Source: Nitrospira sp. (GTDB lineage: Bacteria; Nitrospirota; Nitrospiria; Nitrospirales; Nitrospiraceae). Taken from it: 64,000 nucleotides of DNA. The notes under the pieces were generated by a model that made no database searches, had not been told where the DNA came from, and saw only the letters and a program-made list of their open reading frames with translations. Of this stretch, positions 24,820 through 32,147 are shown one piece after another. The stretch's first letter is position 1. Every line of letters begins with the position of its first letter. The position numbers and the translations under genes were made by a program. The DNA lies in the NCBI GenBank assembly GCA_024998565.1, contig JACOEM010000009.1, positions 1 through 64,000 of the forward strand, written 5' to 3'.

Positions 24820-25176
24820 TTAGAACGTGATGACCTGATACCCCTGGGATACGAGTGTTTTAAAGCTCGGATGACCGTCGTATTCTCCCGTCAGCTTCAC
24901 GCCGCAGGCCACGACCTGATCCTTCACCCCGAACGCGCCCGCGCAAAAGTCGCAGGCTCCGCTGATTCGATCCTTCACCGCCACGTACAGCCCGTGGGCC
25001 ATGTGATCGGGCTTTTCCAGTGCCGGAATCCACTTGGGCCCGGCGCCGTCGAAAATGAGTTGGACGTCGTCGTGGGCGTCCTTGAACTCTTTGACGGCTT
25101 CCATCGCGTTCACCACACGACCCAACCCTTCATGCGTGTCTGTGTCGGCTAATACCACGATTGCAACTTTGGACAT
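24820..25176 (-). CDS. DsrE family protein
   Basis: 118-residue cytosolic protein of the DsrE/DsrF/TusD fold, with MSKVAIVVLADTDTHEG and ALEKPD, and a CXXC-containing CDFCAGAFG (about residues 75-83) plus a later VACGVKL Cys. DsrE-family proteins carry persulfides in sulfur relay; no dsr genes are nearby, so a sulfur or thiol stress role is inference. AAAGGAG precedes the ATG. A Crp-type site (25298-25313) with TAGAGT at 25276-25271 points at this gene. Confidence 0.85.
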   Translation of the reverse strand: MSKVAIVVLADTDTHEGLGRVVNAMEAVKEFKDAHDDVQLIFDGAGPKWIPALEKPDHMAHGLYVAVKDRISGACDFCAGAFGVKDQVVACGVKLTGEYDGHPSFKTLVSQGYQVITF

Positions 25177-25297
25177 ACGGCACTCCTTTCAGAACGAACA
25201 GGTGAATAGTAAGAGGTTGCTCCGTCTCATCGGCGGGACGGCTGCGGCGCGATACCGCAATAATCCGGGCACTCTACTGTGCAGCACACAAAATTTC

Positions 25298-25313
25298 TGT
25301 GGGCTGGATTACA
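25298..25313 (-). promoter_or_regulatory. Crp/Fnr-type site with class II promoter for the DsrE gene
   Basis: On the plus strand TGTGG-GCTGGA-TTACA (9 of 10 bases of TGTRA/TYACA). On the minus strand TAGAGT (25276-25271) begins 22 bases past the site, placing the site at about -41.5 of a start near 25264. Confidence 0.65.
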
Positions 25314-25339
25314 AGTGCACGAAGAAAGAAGGGCGAACA

Positions 25340-25355
25340 CGTGAGGTGCCTTACA
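25340..25355 (+). promoter_or_regulatory. Crp/Fnr-type site with class II promoter for the Zn-ribbon gene
   Basis: CGTGA-GGTGCC-TTACA. TAGGAT (25377-25382) begins 22 bases past it, again placing the site at -41.5. Its centre is 42 bases (four helical turns) from the divergent site at 25298-25313. Confidence 0.65.
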
Positions 25356-25428
25356 GATCGGCGGTGAGGCATCCATTAGGATCGCACGCAAGGTAATCAC
25401 ATGTGTCCTACCCTCAAGGAGGTGAGCT

Positions 25429-25641
25429 GTGACTTGTGAACGATGCAACGGACTCATGGTCCGCGAACAGATTTTCGATCTTCAGGGGCGGAGCAGGAGC
25501 CTGTGCGTAGACGGCTACCGCTGCCTGATCTGCGGTGATGTGGTCGATACACTGATTCTTGAACGCCGAGAAGGGGCCACGGCTTCGGCCGGGCCCGTTC
25601 CGGTGACCAGTCCCCGTATGTCGCGGCAGGCGGCGGTTTAA
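25429..25641 (+). CDS. Small zinc-ribbon protein
   Basis: 70 residues with two CXXC knuckles, MTCERCNG (Cys 3 and 6) and YRCLICGD (about 32 and 35), and an unstructured tail. It resembles stand-alone zinc ribbons of unknown function. GTG start with GGAGG about 9 bases upstream. It is placed behind the Crp-type site at 25340-25355 and followed by another CXXC mini-gene. Confidence 0.7.
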   Translation: MTCERCNGLMVREQIFDLQGRSRSLCVDGYRCLICGDVVDTLILERREGATASAGPVPVTSPRMSRQAAV

Positions 25642-25695
25642 GTCGAGAGTGATCGAAACGCAGACCACGCATCCCGTTCAACAGGGAGGCTCGCC

Positions 25696-25873
25696 ATGAC
25701 AGTGCTCGACGACCCATTGATGGCTTTACGTATTCAGCTCCAACAATTTCCCTGTCCTGCCTGTGGAGCCCACGAACTGATGCCGAGACTACAGTACGAT
25801 TACTATCCTGATGGTGGGAAATCGTCGCTGGCAAGCTGTATCTCAATTACGATTCGACCATCCAAAGAAAATG
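25696..25873 (+). pseudogene. Small CXXC protein gene truncated by an ISL3-type element
   Basis: An ATG with GGAGG about 10 bases upstream opens a frame with QFPCPACGAHELMPRLQYDY, a single zinc-knuckle like the preceding gene. The genomic part ends at the IS boundary after about 59 codons; the frame then reads 10 codons of IS end before a stop. No continuation is seen on the far side of the IS, so the 3' part was lost or sits elsewhere. Function unknown. Confidence 0.6.
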
Positions 25874-27180
25874 GGGCGCTTCCGGGTTCAGCATGGGTAG
25901 GCTGAAAGGATAGCATGGTCGGCGAAGGAGGGACCGACCATGCAAGACACCGCGCTCTATCAGTACCTGCTGGGCCTGCAGTCGCCGTGGACCGTGAGCC
26001 GCGTGAACCTGGACGTGACAGGGCAACGCGTAGACGTGTGGGCCGAGCACCCGGAGGACGGGGCGGGGGCGTGTCCGCACTGCGCGAAGACGCTGCCGCT
26101 CTACGACCACGCCGAGGAGCGGACGTGGCGGCATCTGGACAGTTGCCAGTTCCAGACGTACTTGCATGCGCGCATTCCCCGCGTGAAGTGTGCCGAGCAT
26201 GGCGTGGTGCAGGTCCTGGTGCCGTGGGCGGAACCGCGGTCGCGGTTCACGCTGCTCTTCGAGCGCCTGGCCATCGATGTGCTGCGGCAATGTGACGTGA
26301 GCGGCGCCACGCGGATCTTGCGGATCAGCTGGGACGAGGCGTGGGGGCTGATGGAGCGGGCGGTCAAGCGCGGCCGCCATCGCAAGACGCGCACGGTTGT
26401 GCGGCGGATCGGCGTCGATGAGAAGGCGGCCGCCAAGGGCCATCGCTACCTGACGCTGGTCTGCGACTTGGAGGAGGGGACGGTGAAGCACATCGCCGAA
26501 GACCGCAAGCAGGAGAGCCTGGAAGGCTACTACGCAGGGCTGTCACAGGAGCAGCTCGACGGCATCCAGGCGCTGGCCATGGACATGTGGGAGCCCTACA
26601 TCCAGGCGACGCGGGCGCGGGGGCCCAAAGCAGCGGAGAAGATCGTCTTCGACCGCTTCCACGTCATGGGTCATGTCGGCAAGGCGGTGGACACGGTGCG
26701 TAAGCAGGAGCACCGGGACCTGATGGCGTCAGGCGACGAGACGCTGAAGGGCAGCAAGTACCTGTGGCTCTACAGCCGGGAGAACGTGCCGGAGCGGCGG
26801 CGCGACGAGTTCGACGCGCTGATGCGCCAGGAGTTAAAAGTCGGGCGGGCGTGGGCGATCAAAGAGGCCCTACGCCGTCTGTGGCACTACGTCTACCCCG
26901 CGTCAGGCTGGAAGTTCTGGAAACGGTGGTACTTCTGGGCAACGCATAGCCGTCTTGAGCCGATCCGCAAGGCAGCCGAGACCGTCTGCCGGCACATCGA
27001 TAACATCCTGACCTACTCCCAGCATCCGGTCACCAACGCGATGAGCGAGGGGCTCAACAGCCAGATCCAGAAGATCAAGAGCATGGCCTGCGGCTTCCGC
27101 AATACCGAGCACTTCAAGACGGCGATCTACTTCCACTGCGGAGGACTCGATCTGTACCCATGCTGAACCCGGAAGCGCCC
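25874..27180. mobile_element. About 1.3-kb ISL3-family insertion sequence
   Basis: Ends share the inverted repeat GGGCGCTTCCGGGTTCAGCA (25874-25893, and inverted 27161-27180), continuing TGGGTA on the inner side. An intact transposase fills it. The 8-base flanks are not direct repeats (left ends AAAATG, right begins ATTTTTT), so no target duplication is visible. Outer bases AAAATGGG are themselves inverted, with one G inserted at the left. Either the true tips lie a few bases further out or a flank was deleted. Confidence 0.85.
25940..27166 (+). CDS. ISL3 family transposase
   Basis: 408 residues: N-terminal zinc finger with CPHC (about residues 36-39) and the RTWRHLD motif, then the ISL3 DDE core with RRIGVDEKAAAKGHRYLTLV (first Asp), ALAMDMWEPYI (second Asp) and SEGLNSQIQKIKSMACGFRN near the C-terminus. 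Complete frame, GGAGGG before the ATG. Confidence 0.93.
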   Translation: MQDTALYQYLLGLQSPWTVSRVNLDVTGQRVDVWAEHPEDGAGACPHCAKTLPLYDHAEERTWRHLDSCQFQTYLHARIPRVKCAEHGVVQVLVPWAEPRSRFTLLFERLAIDVLRQCDVSGATRILRISWDEAWGLMERAVKRGRHRKTRTVVRRIGVDEKAAAKGHRYLTLVCDLEEGTVKHIAEDRKQESLEGYYAGLSQEQLDGIQALAMDMWEPYIQATRARGPKAAEKIVFDRFHVMGHVGKAVDTVRKQEHRDLMASGDETLKGSKYLWLYSRENVPERRRDEFDALMRQELKVGRAWAIKEALRRLWHYVYPASGWKFWKRWYFWATHSRLEPIRKAAETVCRHIDNILTYSQHPVTNAMSEGLNSQIQKIKSMACGFRNTEHFKTAIYFHCGGLDLYPC

Positions 27181-27191
27181 ATTTTTTCAAC

Positions 27192-27207
27192 TGTAAGGCA
27201 GCTCACA
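27192..27207 (+). promoter_or_regulatory. Crp/Fnr-type site before the Met/Cys/His micropeptide
   Basis: TGTAA-GGCAGC-TCACA. The hexamer at the standard place (27229-27234, CAAGTT) keeps only the key A and T; TATATT at about 27247 would put the site near -60 instead (class I). Confidence 0.55.
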
Positions 27208-27335
27208 GACCTTTCATGTGGCTGATGGCAAGTTATGTATGAAGAATATATTTGCAAGTCTAGATGTATGCATGCGCTTTCGATGGACGAAAACGCATCA
27301 ACCCGTCTACCACTATCACAAAGGAGGGGCAACCC

Positions 27336-27461
27336 ATGTCAATGATGTGCAGTATGCAGGGATGCACGAAGGAGCACGGAATGTGCGGACACGAAAAGAT
27401 GATGCTCGCGATGGTGGTGATGTTCATGAGCGGAGCAGCGGCCTACTGGCTTCTCGGGTAA
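27336..27461 (+). CDS. 41-residue Met/Cys/His-rich membrane micropeptide
   Basis: From ATG 27336, with AAAGGAGG 9 bases upstream. The N-terminal half holds Met, His and three Cys (MMCSMQGCTKEHGMCGHEK), and the C-terminal half is one membrane helix with more Met (MMLAMVVMFMSGAAAYWLL). The composition suits Cu(I) or another soft metal at the membrane. Longer in-frame starts lack a ribosome site. It lies behind a Crp-type site and 256 bases before the bufferin operon. I do not recognise a family. Confidence 0.7.
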   Translation: MSMMCSMQGCTKEHGMCGHEKMMLAMVVMFMSGAAAYWLLG

Positions 27462-27528
27462 CCGGTCGGCGGCTTCTCCATACCACTCGCAGCGAGGCAT
27501 GGGCGGCGCCTGGATGCGGATTGCCAAC

Positions 27529-27544
27529 TGTAAGCTGCCTCACA
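27529..27544 (+). promoter_or_regulatory. Crp/Fnr-type site with class II promoter for the bufferin operon
   Basis: TGTAA-GCTGCC-TCACA, then TAGCCT at 27566-27571 (22 bases past the site), predicting a start near 27578 and a leader of about 140 bases before bufA. Confidence 0.7.
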
Positions 27545-27615
27545 GCGGCCAGGCCGCATCGGTAGTAGCCTATCGAAACAATGAGTAGCTCCAGAACACA
27601 TCTCTCGCCGTACTG

Positions 27616-27634
27616 AAAGGAGGATCGTATGTAG
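27616..27634 (+). promoter_or_regulatory. Ribosome binding site followed by a start-stop codon pair in the bufA leader
   Basis: AAAGGAGG (27616-27623) is followed at ideal spacing by ATG (27629-27631) and immediately by TAG (27632-27634). This is a minimal ORF in the leader, 84 bases before the bufA ATG. It may hold a ribosome, or be the relic of a gene. Confidence 0.5.
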
Positions 27635-27717
27635 CCGAACTAAATCCGTCCTGAACTGCGCATGTTCGGTATCGAGTGTCATTTCCAATAGCATTGCAAC
27701 TAACAAAGGAGACTCCC

Positions 27718-28053
27718 ATGAACGCAACGACGAAGAAGCGTGCCATGATTCATTCCGCACTGTTGGTGGCCTTGAGTCTTGCAGGCGCCGAAGCCGCGAA
27801 TGCCGCACCGAAGATGGCGGAAATGCCGGCCGGCTGGGAGGCTTGCGGGGGCGTGGCCAAGGCGGGCATGAACGATTGCGCGGTCAAGACCAGCCTCCAT
27901 TCCTGTGTGGGCCAGTCCAAGACCGACAATGAGGCCGATTCCTATGTGTTCCTGCCGAAAGGATTGTGCGCGAAGATCGCGAAGGGCGCCGTGTTGCCCA
28001 TTACGAAAGACGATCTGGCGAAGATGAAAGAAATGATGATGAAGAAGATGTAG
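27718..28053 (+). CDS. bufA: Bufferin precursor (DUF2282), copper-binding RiPP
   Basis: 111 residues: Sec signal peptide (about 1-29, ending AANA), then the DUF2282 core with four Cys (43, 54, 63, 84) in the family spacing: WEACGGVAKAGMNDC, HSCVGQ, PKGLC. Family knowledge: bufferins are modified by MNIO enzymes on Cys to thiooxazoles and bind copper in the periplasm. Here a 27-residue tail rich in Lys and Met (KMKEMMMKKM) follows the last Cys; most relatives as I know them end soon after it. AAAGGAG before ATG 27718. bufB, bufC and doxX follow. Confidence 0.88.
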   Translation: MNATTKKRAMIHSALLVALSLAGAEAANAAPKMAEMPAGWEACGGVAKAGMNDCAVKTSLHSCVGQSKTDNEADSYVFLPKGLCAKIAKGAVLPITKDDLAKMKEMMMKKM

Positions 28054-28064
28054 GACGACCAGCG

Positions 28065-28910
28065 ATGTCTGTTCAACATCCCGCCCCGATCCCGGCACAG
28101 GCCGGGATCGGACTGCGGGCACATCATTTTCGTGAAATTCTGGACGCGCCGCCGCCGGTCGCTTGGATGGAAACCTATCCGGAGAATTATTTCGGCGATG
28201 GCGGCGCGCCCCTGCGCATCCTCGAACGCATCAGAGCCCGATACCCGCTGAGCTTTCACGGCGTCGGCTTGTCGTTAGGCTCCACTGATCCGATGGACCA
28301 TGCCCATATCGGCAAACTGAACGCCTTGATCGATCGCTTCGAGCCGGCATTCGTGTCGGAACATCTGTCTTGGAGTTCCGTCGGCGGTCGCTTCTTCAAC
28401 GATCTCTTGCCGCTTCCCTATACCGCAGAGAGTCTCGACCATATTTGCGCCAGGATCGACGAAGCCCAGAATCTGTTGAAGCGCCCCTTGCTGATCGAGA
28501 ATATCACTCGGTATCTGACCTGGCAGGATTCGCCGATTTCTGAAGGCGCCTTCCTGTCCGAGATGGCCGGGAGAACCGGCTGCGGCATTCTGCTCGATCT
28601 CAACAACGTTTACGTCAACGCCGTCAACTTCCATACTGATCCGCTGGATATGCTGATGGCGATTCCGGCTGAGGCCGTCTGGGAGATCCATCTGGCGGGA
28701 TTCGATCGCTTCGGTCGCATGCTGATCGATACCCACGGTCAGCCCGTGTACCCGGAAGTCTGGGGCCTGTATGAGTGGACGATCCACCACTTCGGCCCGC
28801 GCCCGACGTTGATTGAGTGGGATACCAATCTCCCGCCGCTGTCCGTACTGGTCGAGCAAGCCACACAGGCGGATGCCATTCTGGGGGCATGCCATGTCAC
28901 GACTGCGTGA
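28065..28910 (+). CDS. bufB: BufB, MNIO family (DUF692) multinuclear iron oxidase
   Basis: 281-residue TIM-barrel enzyme that installs Cys-derived heterocycles on the bufferin precursor. Metal-ligand segments are all visible: SFHGVGLSLGS, VSEHLSW, LIENITRY, LLDLNNVYVN, EIHLAGF, DTHGQPV and IEWDTNLPP. ATG 28065 is 11 bases after the bufA stop; the longer in-frame start inside bufA is rejected. bufC overlaps its end by 17 bases. Confidence 0.93.
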   Translation: MSVQHPAPIPAQAGIGLRAHHFREILDAPPPVAWMETYPENYFGDGGAPLRILERIRARYPLSFHGVGLSLGSTDPMDHAHIGKLNALIDRFEPAFVSEHLSWSSVGGRFFNDLLPLPYTAESLDHICARIDEAQNLLKRPLLIENITRYLTWQDSPISEGAFLSEMAGRTGCGILLDLNNVYVNAVNFHTDPLDMLMAIPAEAVWEIHLAGFDRFGRMLIDTHGQPVYPEVWGLYEWTIHHFGPRPTLIEWDTNLPPLSVLVEQATQADAILGACHVTTA

Positions 28911-29670
28911 ACAACAGCAAGCCTTTGGCGAGGCGATCGTCGAAGGGAAGTCCCATGCGGCCACGGCAGCGATGGCGGCGGATGGGTTAGCTCTACGAAG
29001 CGTGGCGCTCTACCGCCGGCTGATTCGTAACAACTATACTCAGGTGCTGAAGATCACCTATCCAGTGCTGCATCGGTTTACCGGCGACTGCTATTTCGGT
29101 GTGCTCGCGCGCGGGTATATCAAGAAATATCCCTCGACCAGCGGCGATCTGTTTTTCTATGGACGCCACCTCCCGGCCTGGCTGCAACAGATCGACGCTC
29201 CCTTGCTCCTCATCGCGCTGGCACGGCTCGAATGGGCCTGTCACGAGGTGTATCAAGCGGCGGATTCGTCCTCGCTGTCTTCTGACCAACTGCAGGCCAT
29301 GGTCTCGGCGGATCCCTCGCGCGTCAGGGTCCAGTTTCATCAGACTGCGCGGTTCCAGTCCTTTCCCGTACCAGTCCATCGAGTTTGGCTGGCACTGCAA
29401 CCGGGCGCATCGCCGGACGATGTCGTCGACTTGCCGCTTCCTGAGGAACAGACCGGCGTCATCGTAACGCGAAGCGACGGGAAGGTGCAGGTGACGCCGC
29501 TGGCCTGGCTGGACTATCGGGTGGCAGAAGTCTTGTCGCAAGGCGCCGATGTGGCGTCGATCGAGCAGATGGCGTTGGAGTTCGAGCCTGAGTTCGATTT
29601 CGCCAAATTGATGACCACTCTGCTGAGCCTGCATGTGATTGCCGGATGTTCCGTAGAGGAGGATCGATGA
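28894..29670 (+). CDS. bufC: BufC, DUF2063 partner protein of the MNIO enzyme
   Basis: 258 residues with the N-terminal DUF2063 domain (LREQQQAFGEAI, ALYRRLIRNNYTQVLKITYPVLHRFTG) and a winged-helix-like C-terminus. Family knowledge: this partner recruits the precursor peptide for BufB. ATG 28894 lies inside the bufB end (17-base overlap). The doxX start overlaps its stop. Confidence 0.9.
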   Translation: MSRLREQQQAFGEAIVEGKSHAATAAMAADGLALRSVALYRRLIRNNYTQVLKITYPVLHRFTGDCYFGVLARGYIKKYPSTSGDLFFYGRHLPAWLQQIDAPLLLIALARLEWACHEVYQAADSSSLSSDQLQAMVSADPSRVRVQFHQTARFQSFPVPVHRVWLALQPGASPDDVVDLPLPEEQTGVIVTRSDGKVQVTPLAWLDYRVAEVLSQGADVASIEQMALEFEPEFDFAKLMTTLLSLHVIAGCSVEEDR

Positions 29671-30200
29671 TACGCCACCAGAGCCTGTCGAGACGCGCGG
29701 TCGATTGTGCCGTGCCAGCCTATCTGCGACTGGTGCAGGGGCTGGAGGCGCTGATTCCCCTGTTCGACCTCTCCGTCCGCCTGTACCTTGCGAACATCTT
29801 TTGGAAAGGCGGGATGGTCAAGCTTTCCAGTTGGATGTCCACCGTGATGCTCTTCACCATGGTCTACGATGTGCCCGTCCTGCCGCCCGAAATGGCGGCC
29901 TACCTGTCCACGGCCGTTGAACTCGGTGGCTCGTTTCTGCTGGCGATCGGCCTGGCCGGACGATGGGCGGCCCTCTCGCTCTTCGGACTGAACATCGTCG
30001 CCGCGCTCTCCTATGGCCAGCTGTCCGAGGCCGCGTTGCAAGAGGCCTTCTATTGGGGAGTTCTGTTTCTGTACCTCGTCCTGCATGGACCGGGGTTGAT
30101 CTCAGTAGATGCCTTGCTGGATCGCTTCTATCGGCGAAGGCGCGCCATGAGCATTGCCAATGAAACTGTATACAAACAGCCCGTCCCTCACAATGCGTGA
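29667..30200 (+). CDS. DoxX family membrane protein of the bufferin operon
   Basis: 177 residues with four to five membrane segments and the DoxX signature (LFDLSVRLYLANIFWKGGMVKLSSW, then AAYLSTAVELGGSFLLAIGLAGRWAA). DoxX proteins often close bufferin operons; their role is unknown, perhaps quinone or thiol redox. ATG overlaps the bufC stop (ATGA) with GAGGAGG upstream. Confidence 0.88.
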   Translation: MIRHQSLSRRAVDCAVPAYLRLVQGLEALIPLFDLSVRLYLANIFWKGGMVKLSSWMSTVMLFTMVYDVPVLPPEMAAYLSTAVELGGSFLLAIGLAGRWAALSLFGLNIVAALSYGQLSEAALQEAFYWGVLFLYLVLHGPGLISVDALLDRFYRRRRAMSIANETVYKQPVPHNA

Positions 30201-30308
30201 TGTGGCAATGCCGGCGCTTACAATATTTCGTTTTTCAGACATTTGCTTCATCACAGCCACAGAGGTCAGACTGATTGATGCGAAACCCCTGACTTAATCG
30301 GTGGACAC

Positions 30309-31571
30309 ATGAGCTCACCCGATCAAGAGAAGTCCGATCCTTCGAATCGAGAAACACCAGAAGAGGAACCCGTCGGCCGGCGGATATGGTTGACTCGCGC
30401 CGTTTCGGCAATGGGCCTCACAGCCGCTGGCTGGATCGCCCCGTCGCTGCTACCGGCCGTGGAACAGAACCACACCGATCCCACGCGGATCCCGGGCCGC
30501 ATGCCCAGCCCCTATGGCTCCCGCGCATCGACAGAAACCACCCAGCGCCTGACTACCGCGACCCATTCTCTGACGCCGCACCAATCCTTGCACGGCATCA
30601 TCACCCCCTCCGCACTGCACTTCGAGCGCCACCACAACGGCGTGCCGGCCATCGATTCCGATCGCCACCGGCTCCTGATTCATGGACTGGTCGAACGGCC
30701 GCTCAGCTTTTCCATAAACAATCTCATGCGGTTCCCTTCCGTGACGCGCACGATGTTCATTGAATGCTCCGGCAACTCGGGGAAAGAGTGGAAAGGTCCG
30801 ACGGGGAAAACGGTCCAAGAGACGCATGGGCTCATGAGCACCAGCGAGTGGACGGGCGTGCCGCTTGCGACGGTGTTGACGGAGGCAGGCATCAAGCCGG
30901 ACGCTACCTGGGTACTGGCCGAAGGCAGCGATGCCGCCGTCATGACGCGCAGCCTGCCGCTGGCGGACGTGCTGAAGGACGCACTCCTCTGCTATGGGCA
31001 AAATGGCGAGGCGCTTAGGCCTGAGCAAGGCTATCCGCTCCGGCTGGTGATCCCCGGCTGGGAAGGCAACACCTGCATCAAGTGGTTGCGACGGCTCAAA
31101 CTCGGCGCCGCGCCCTTCATGACACGCGAGGAAACGTCGCGCTATACCGATCTCATGCCGGATGGCGCCGCTCGGCAATTTACCTTCGTCATGGAAGCCA
31201 AGTCGGTCATCACGAGTCCGTCGGGTGGCCAGCGGATCGAGCCGGGCTTCGTCGAGATTCGTGGGCTTGCCTGGAGCGGGCGGGGCTTGGTGAAAGCGGT
31301 TGAAGTCAGCACGGACGGAGGACAGACCTGGCAGCCGGCGCAGCTCCAAGAACCGGTGCTTTCACACTGTCACACGCGCTTCCGGTTTGGATGGCGTTGG
31401 GACGGCGAAGAAACGATCCTGCAAAGCCGCTGCACTGATGACAGCGGCTATGTCCAGCCGACCAGAGCCGCGCTCGTCGCTGCCAGGGGAGTCCATTCGT
31501 CGTATCACTACAATGCGATTCAGAGTTGGAAAGTGGGGCGAGACGGACAGGTGACGAATGTACACGTCTAA
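30309..31571 (+). CDS. soxC: SoxC/SorA-like sulfite (sulfane) dehydrogenase, molybdopterin subunit
   Basis: 420 residues: a twin-arginine-like leader (GRRIWLTRAVSAMGLTAAGWIA, RR near residues 25-26), the sulfite-oxidase molybdopterin domain with the Mo-ligand Cys in FIECSGNSG (about residue 157), and a C-terminal Mo-co dimerisation domain (about 295-415). It is exported folded to the periplasm and oxidises sulfite or protein-bound sulfane sulfur. The cytochrome c gene overlaps its end by 14 bases. No soxAXYZB nearby, so it may be a free sulfite detoxifying pair (SorAB-like) rather than part of Sox. Confidence 0.88.
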   Translation: MSSPDQEKSDPSNRETPEEEPVGRRIWLTRAVSAMGLTAAGWIAPSLLPAVEQNHTDPTRIPGRMPSPYGSRASTETTQRLTTATHSLTPHQSLHGIITPSALHFERHHNGVPAIDSDRHRLLIHGLVERPLSFSINNLMRFPSVTRTMFIECSGNSGKEWKGPTGKTVQETHGLMSTSEWTGVPLATVLTEAGIKPDATWVLAEGSDAAVMTRSLPLADVLKDALLCYGQNGEALRPEQGYPLRLVIPGWEGNTCIKWLRRLKLGAAPFMTREETSRYTDLMPDGAARQFTFVMEAKSVITSPSGGQRIEPGFVEIRGLAWSGRGLVKAVEVSTDGGQTWQPAQLQEPVLSHCHTRFRFGWRWDGEETILQSRCTDDSGYVQPTRAALVAARGVHSSYHYNAIQSWKVGRDGQVTNVHV

Positions 31572-32115
31572 TACAGCCTCGCGCCTGCTATCAGCCCTCG
31601 GATTGTTTTTGCTTCTTGGTGGAGTTGCTAGGGCTGAGGAGCCGCCGTTGTATGGATTTGGACGCATGGCCACCCCTGCAGAAATCAGCGCATGGAATAT
31701 CGACATCGATCCGACCGGGGCAGGGTTGCCGCCAGGCCGGGGGACCGTTCCACAAGGAGCAGGCATCTACGCAAACAAGTGCGCCATCTGCCACGGACCA
31801 ACCGGCACCGAAGGGCCCAAGGATCGACTGGTCGGCGGCCACGGTTCGCTGGCCACAGACCAGCCCATCAAAACCATCGGCAGCTACTGGCCCTATGCGA
31901 CGACTCTGTACGACTATATCTATCGCGCCATGCCGTTGACGGCGCCACAATCCCTGACGCCTGACGAGAGCTATTCGGTCGTCGCCTGGCTGTTGCATCA
32001 AAACGGCATCGTCCCCGCCGACGCCGTGATCGATGCGCAGACACTTCCGCGCGTCACGATGCCCAATCGTGCGGGGTTCGTCTCGGACCCACAACCAGAT
32101 GTGCCGTTTCGCTGA
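31558..32115 (+). CDS. soxD: Periplasmic monohaem cytochrome c, partner of the SoxC-like enzyme
   Basis: 185 residues with signal peptide (about 1-26, GVARA) and one haem site CAICH (about residues 77-81); Met in YRAMPLTAP can be the axial ligand. It resembles SoxD/SorB cytochromes that take electrons from the molybdenum subunit. The start lies within the soxC-like gene, so both are co-translated. The symbol is by analogy; SorB is equally possible. Confidence 0.85.
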   Translation: MYTSNTASRLLSALGLFLLLGGVARAEEPPLYGFGRMATPAEISAWNIDIDPTGAGLPPGRGTVPQGAGIYANKCAICHGPTGTEGPKDRLVGGHGSLATDQPIKTIGSYWPYATTLYDYIYRAMPLTAPQSLTPDESYSVVAWLLHQNGIVPADAVIDAQTLPRVTMPNRAGFVSDPQPDVPFR

Positions 32116-32147
32116 TGGCTCAAGCGTCCACCCTATCTCTGCCCTGA

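Noticed and set aside
25866-27188. 8-bp target duplication of the ISL3-type element
   Set aside because: Flanks on the two sides are not direct repeats; the A/T-rich stretch is inverted, not duplicated.
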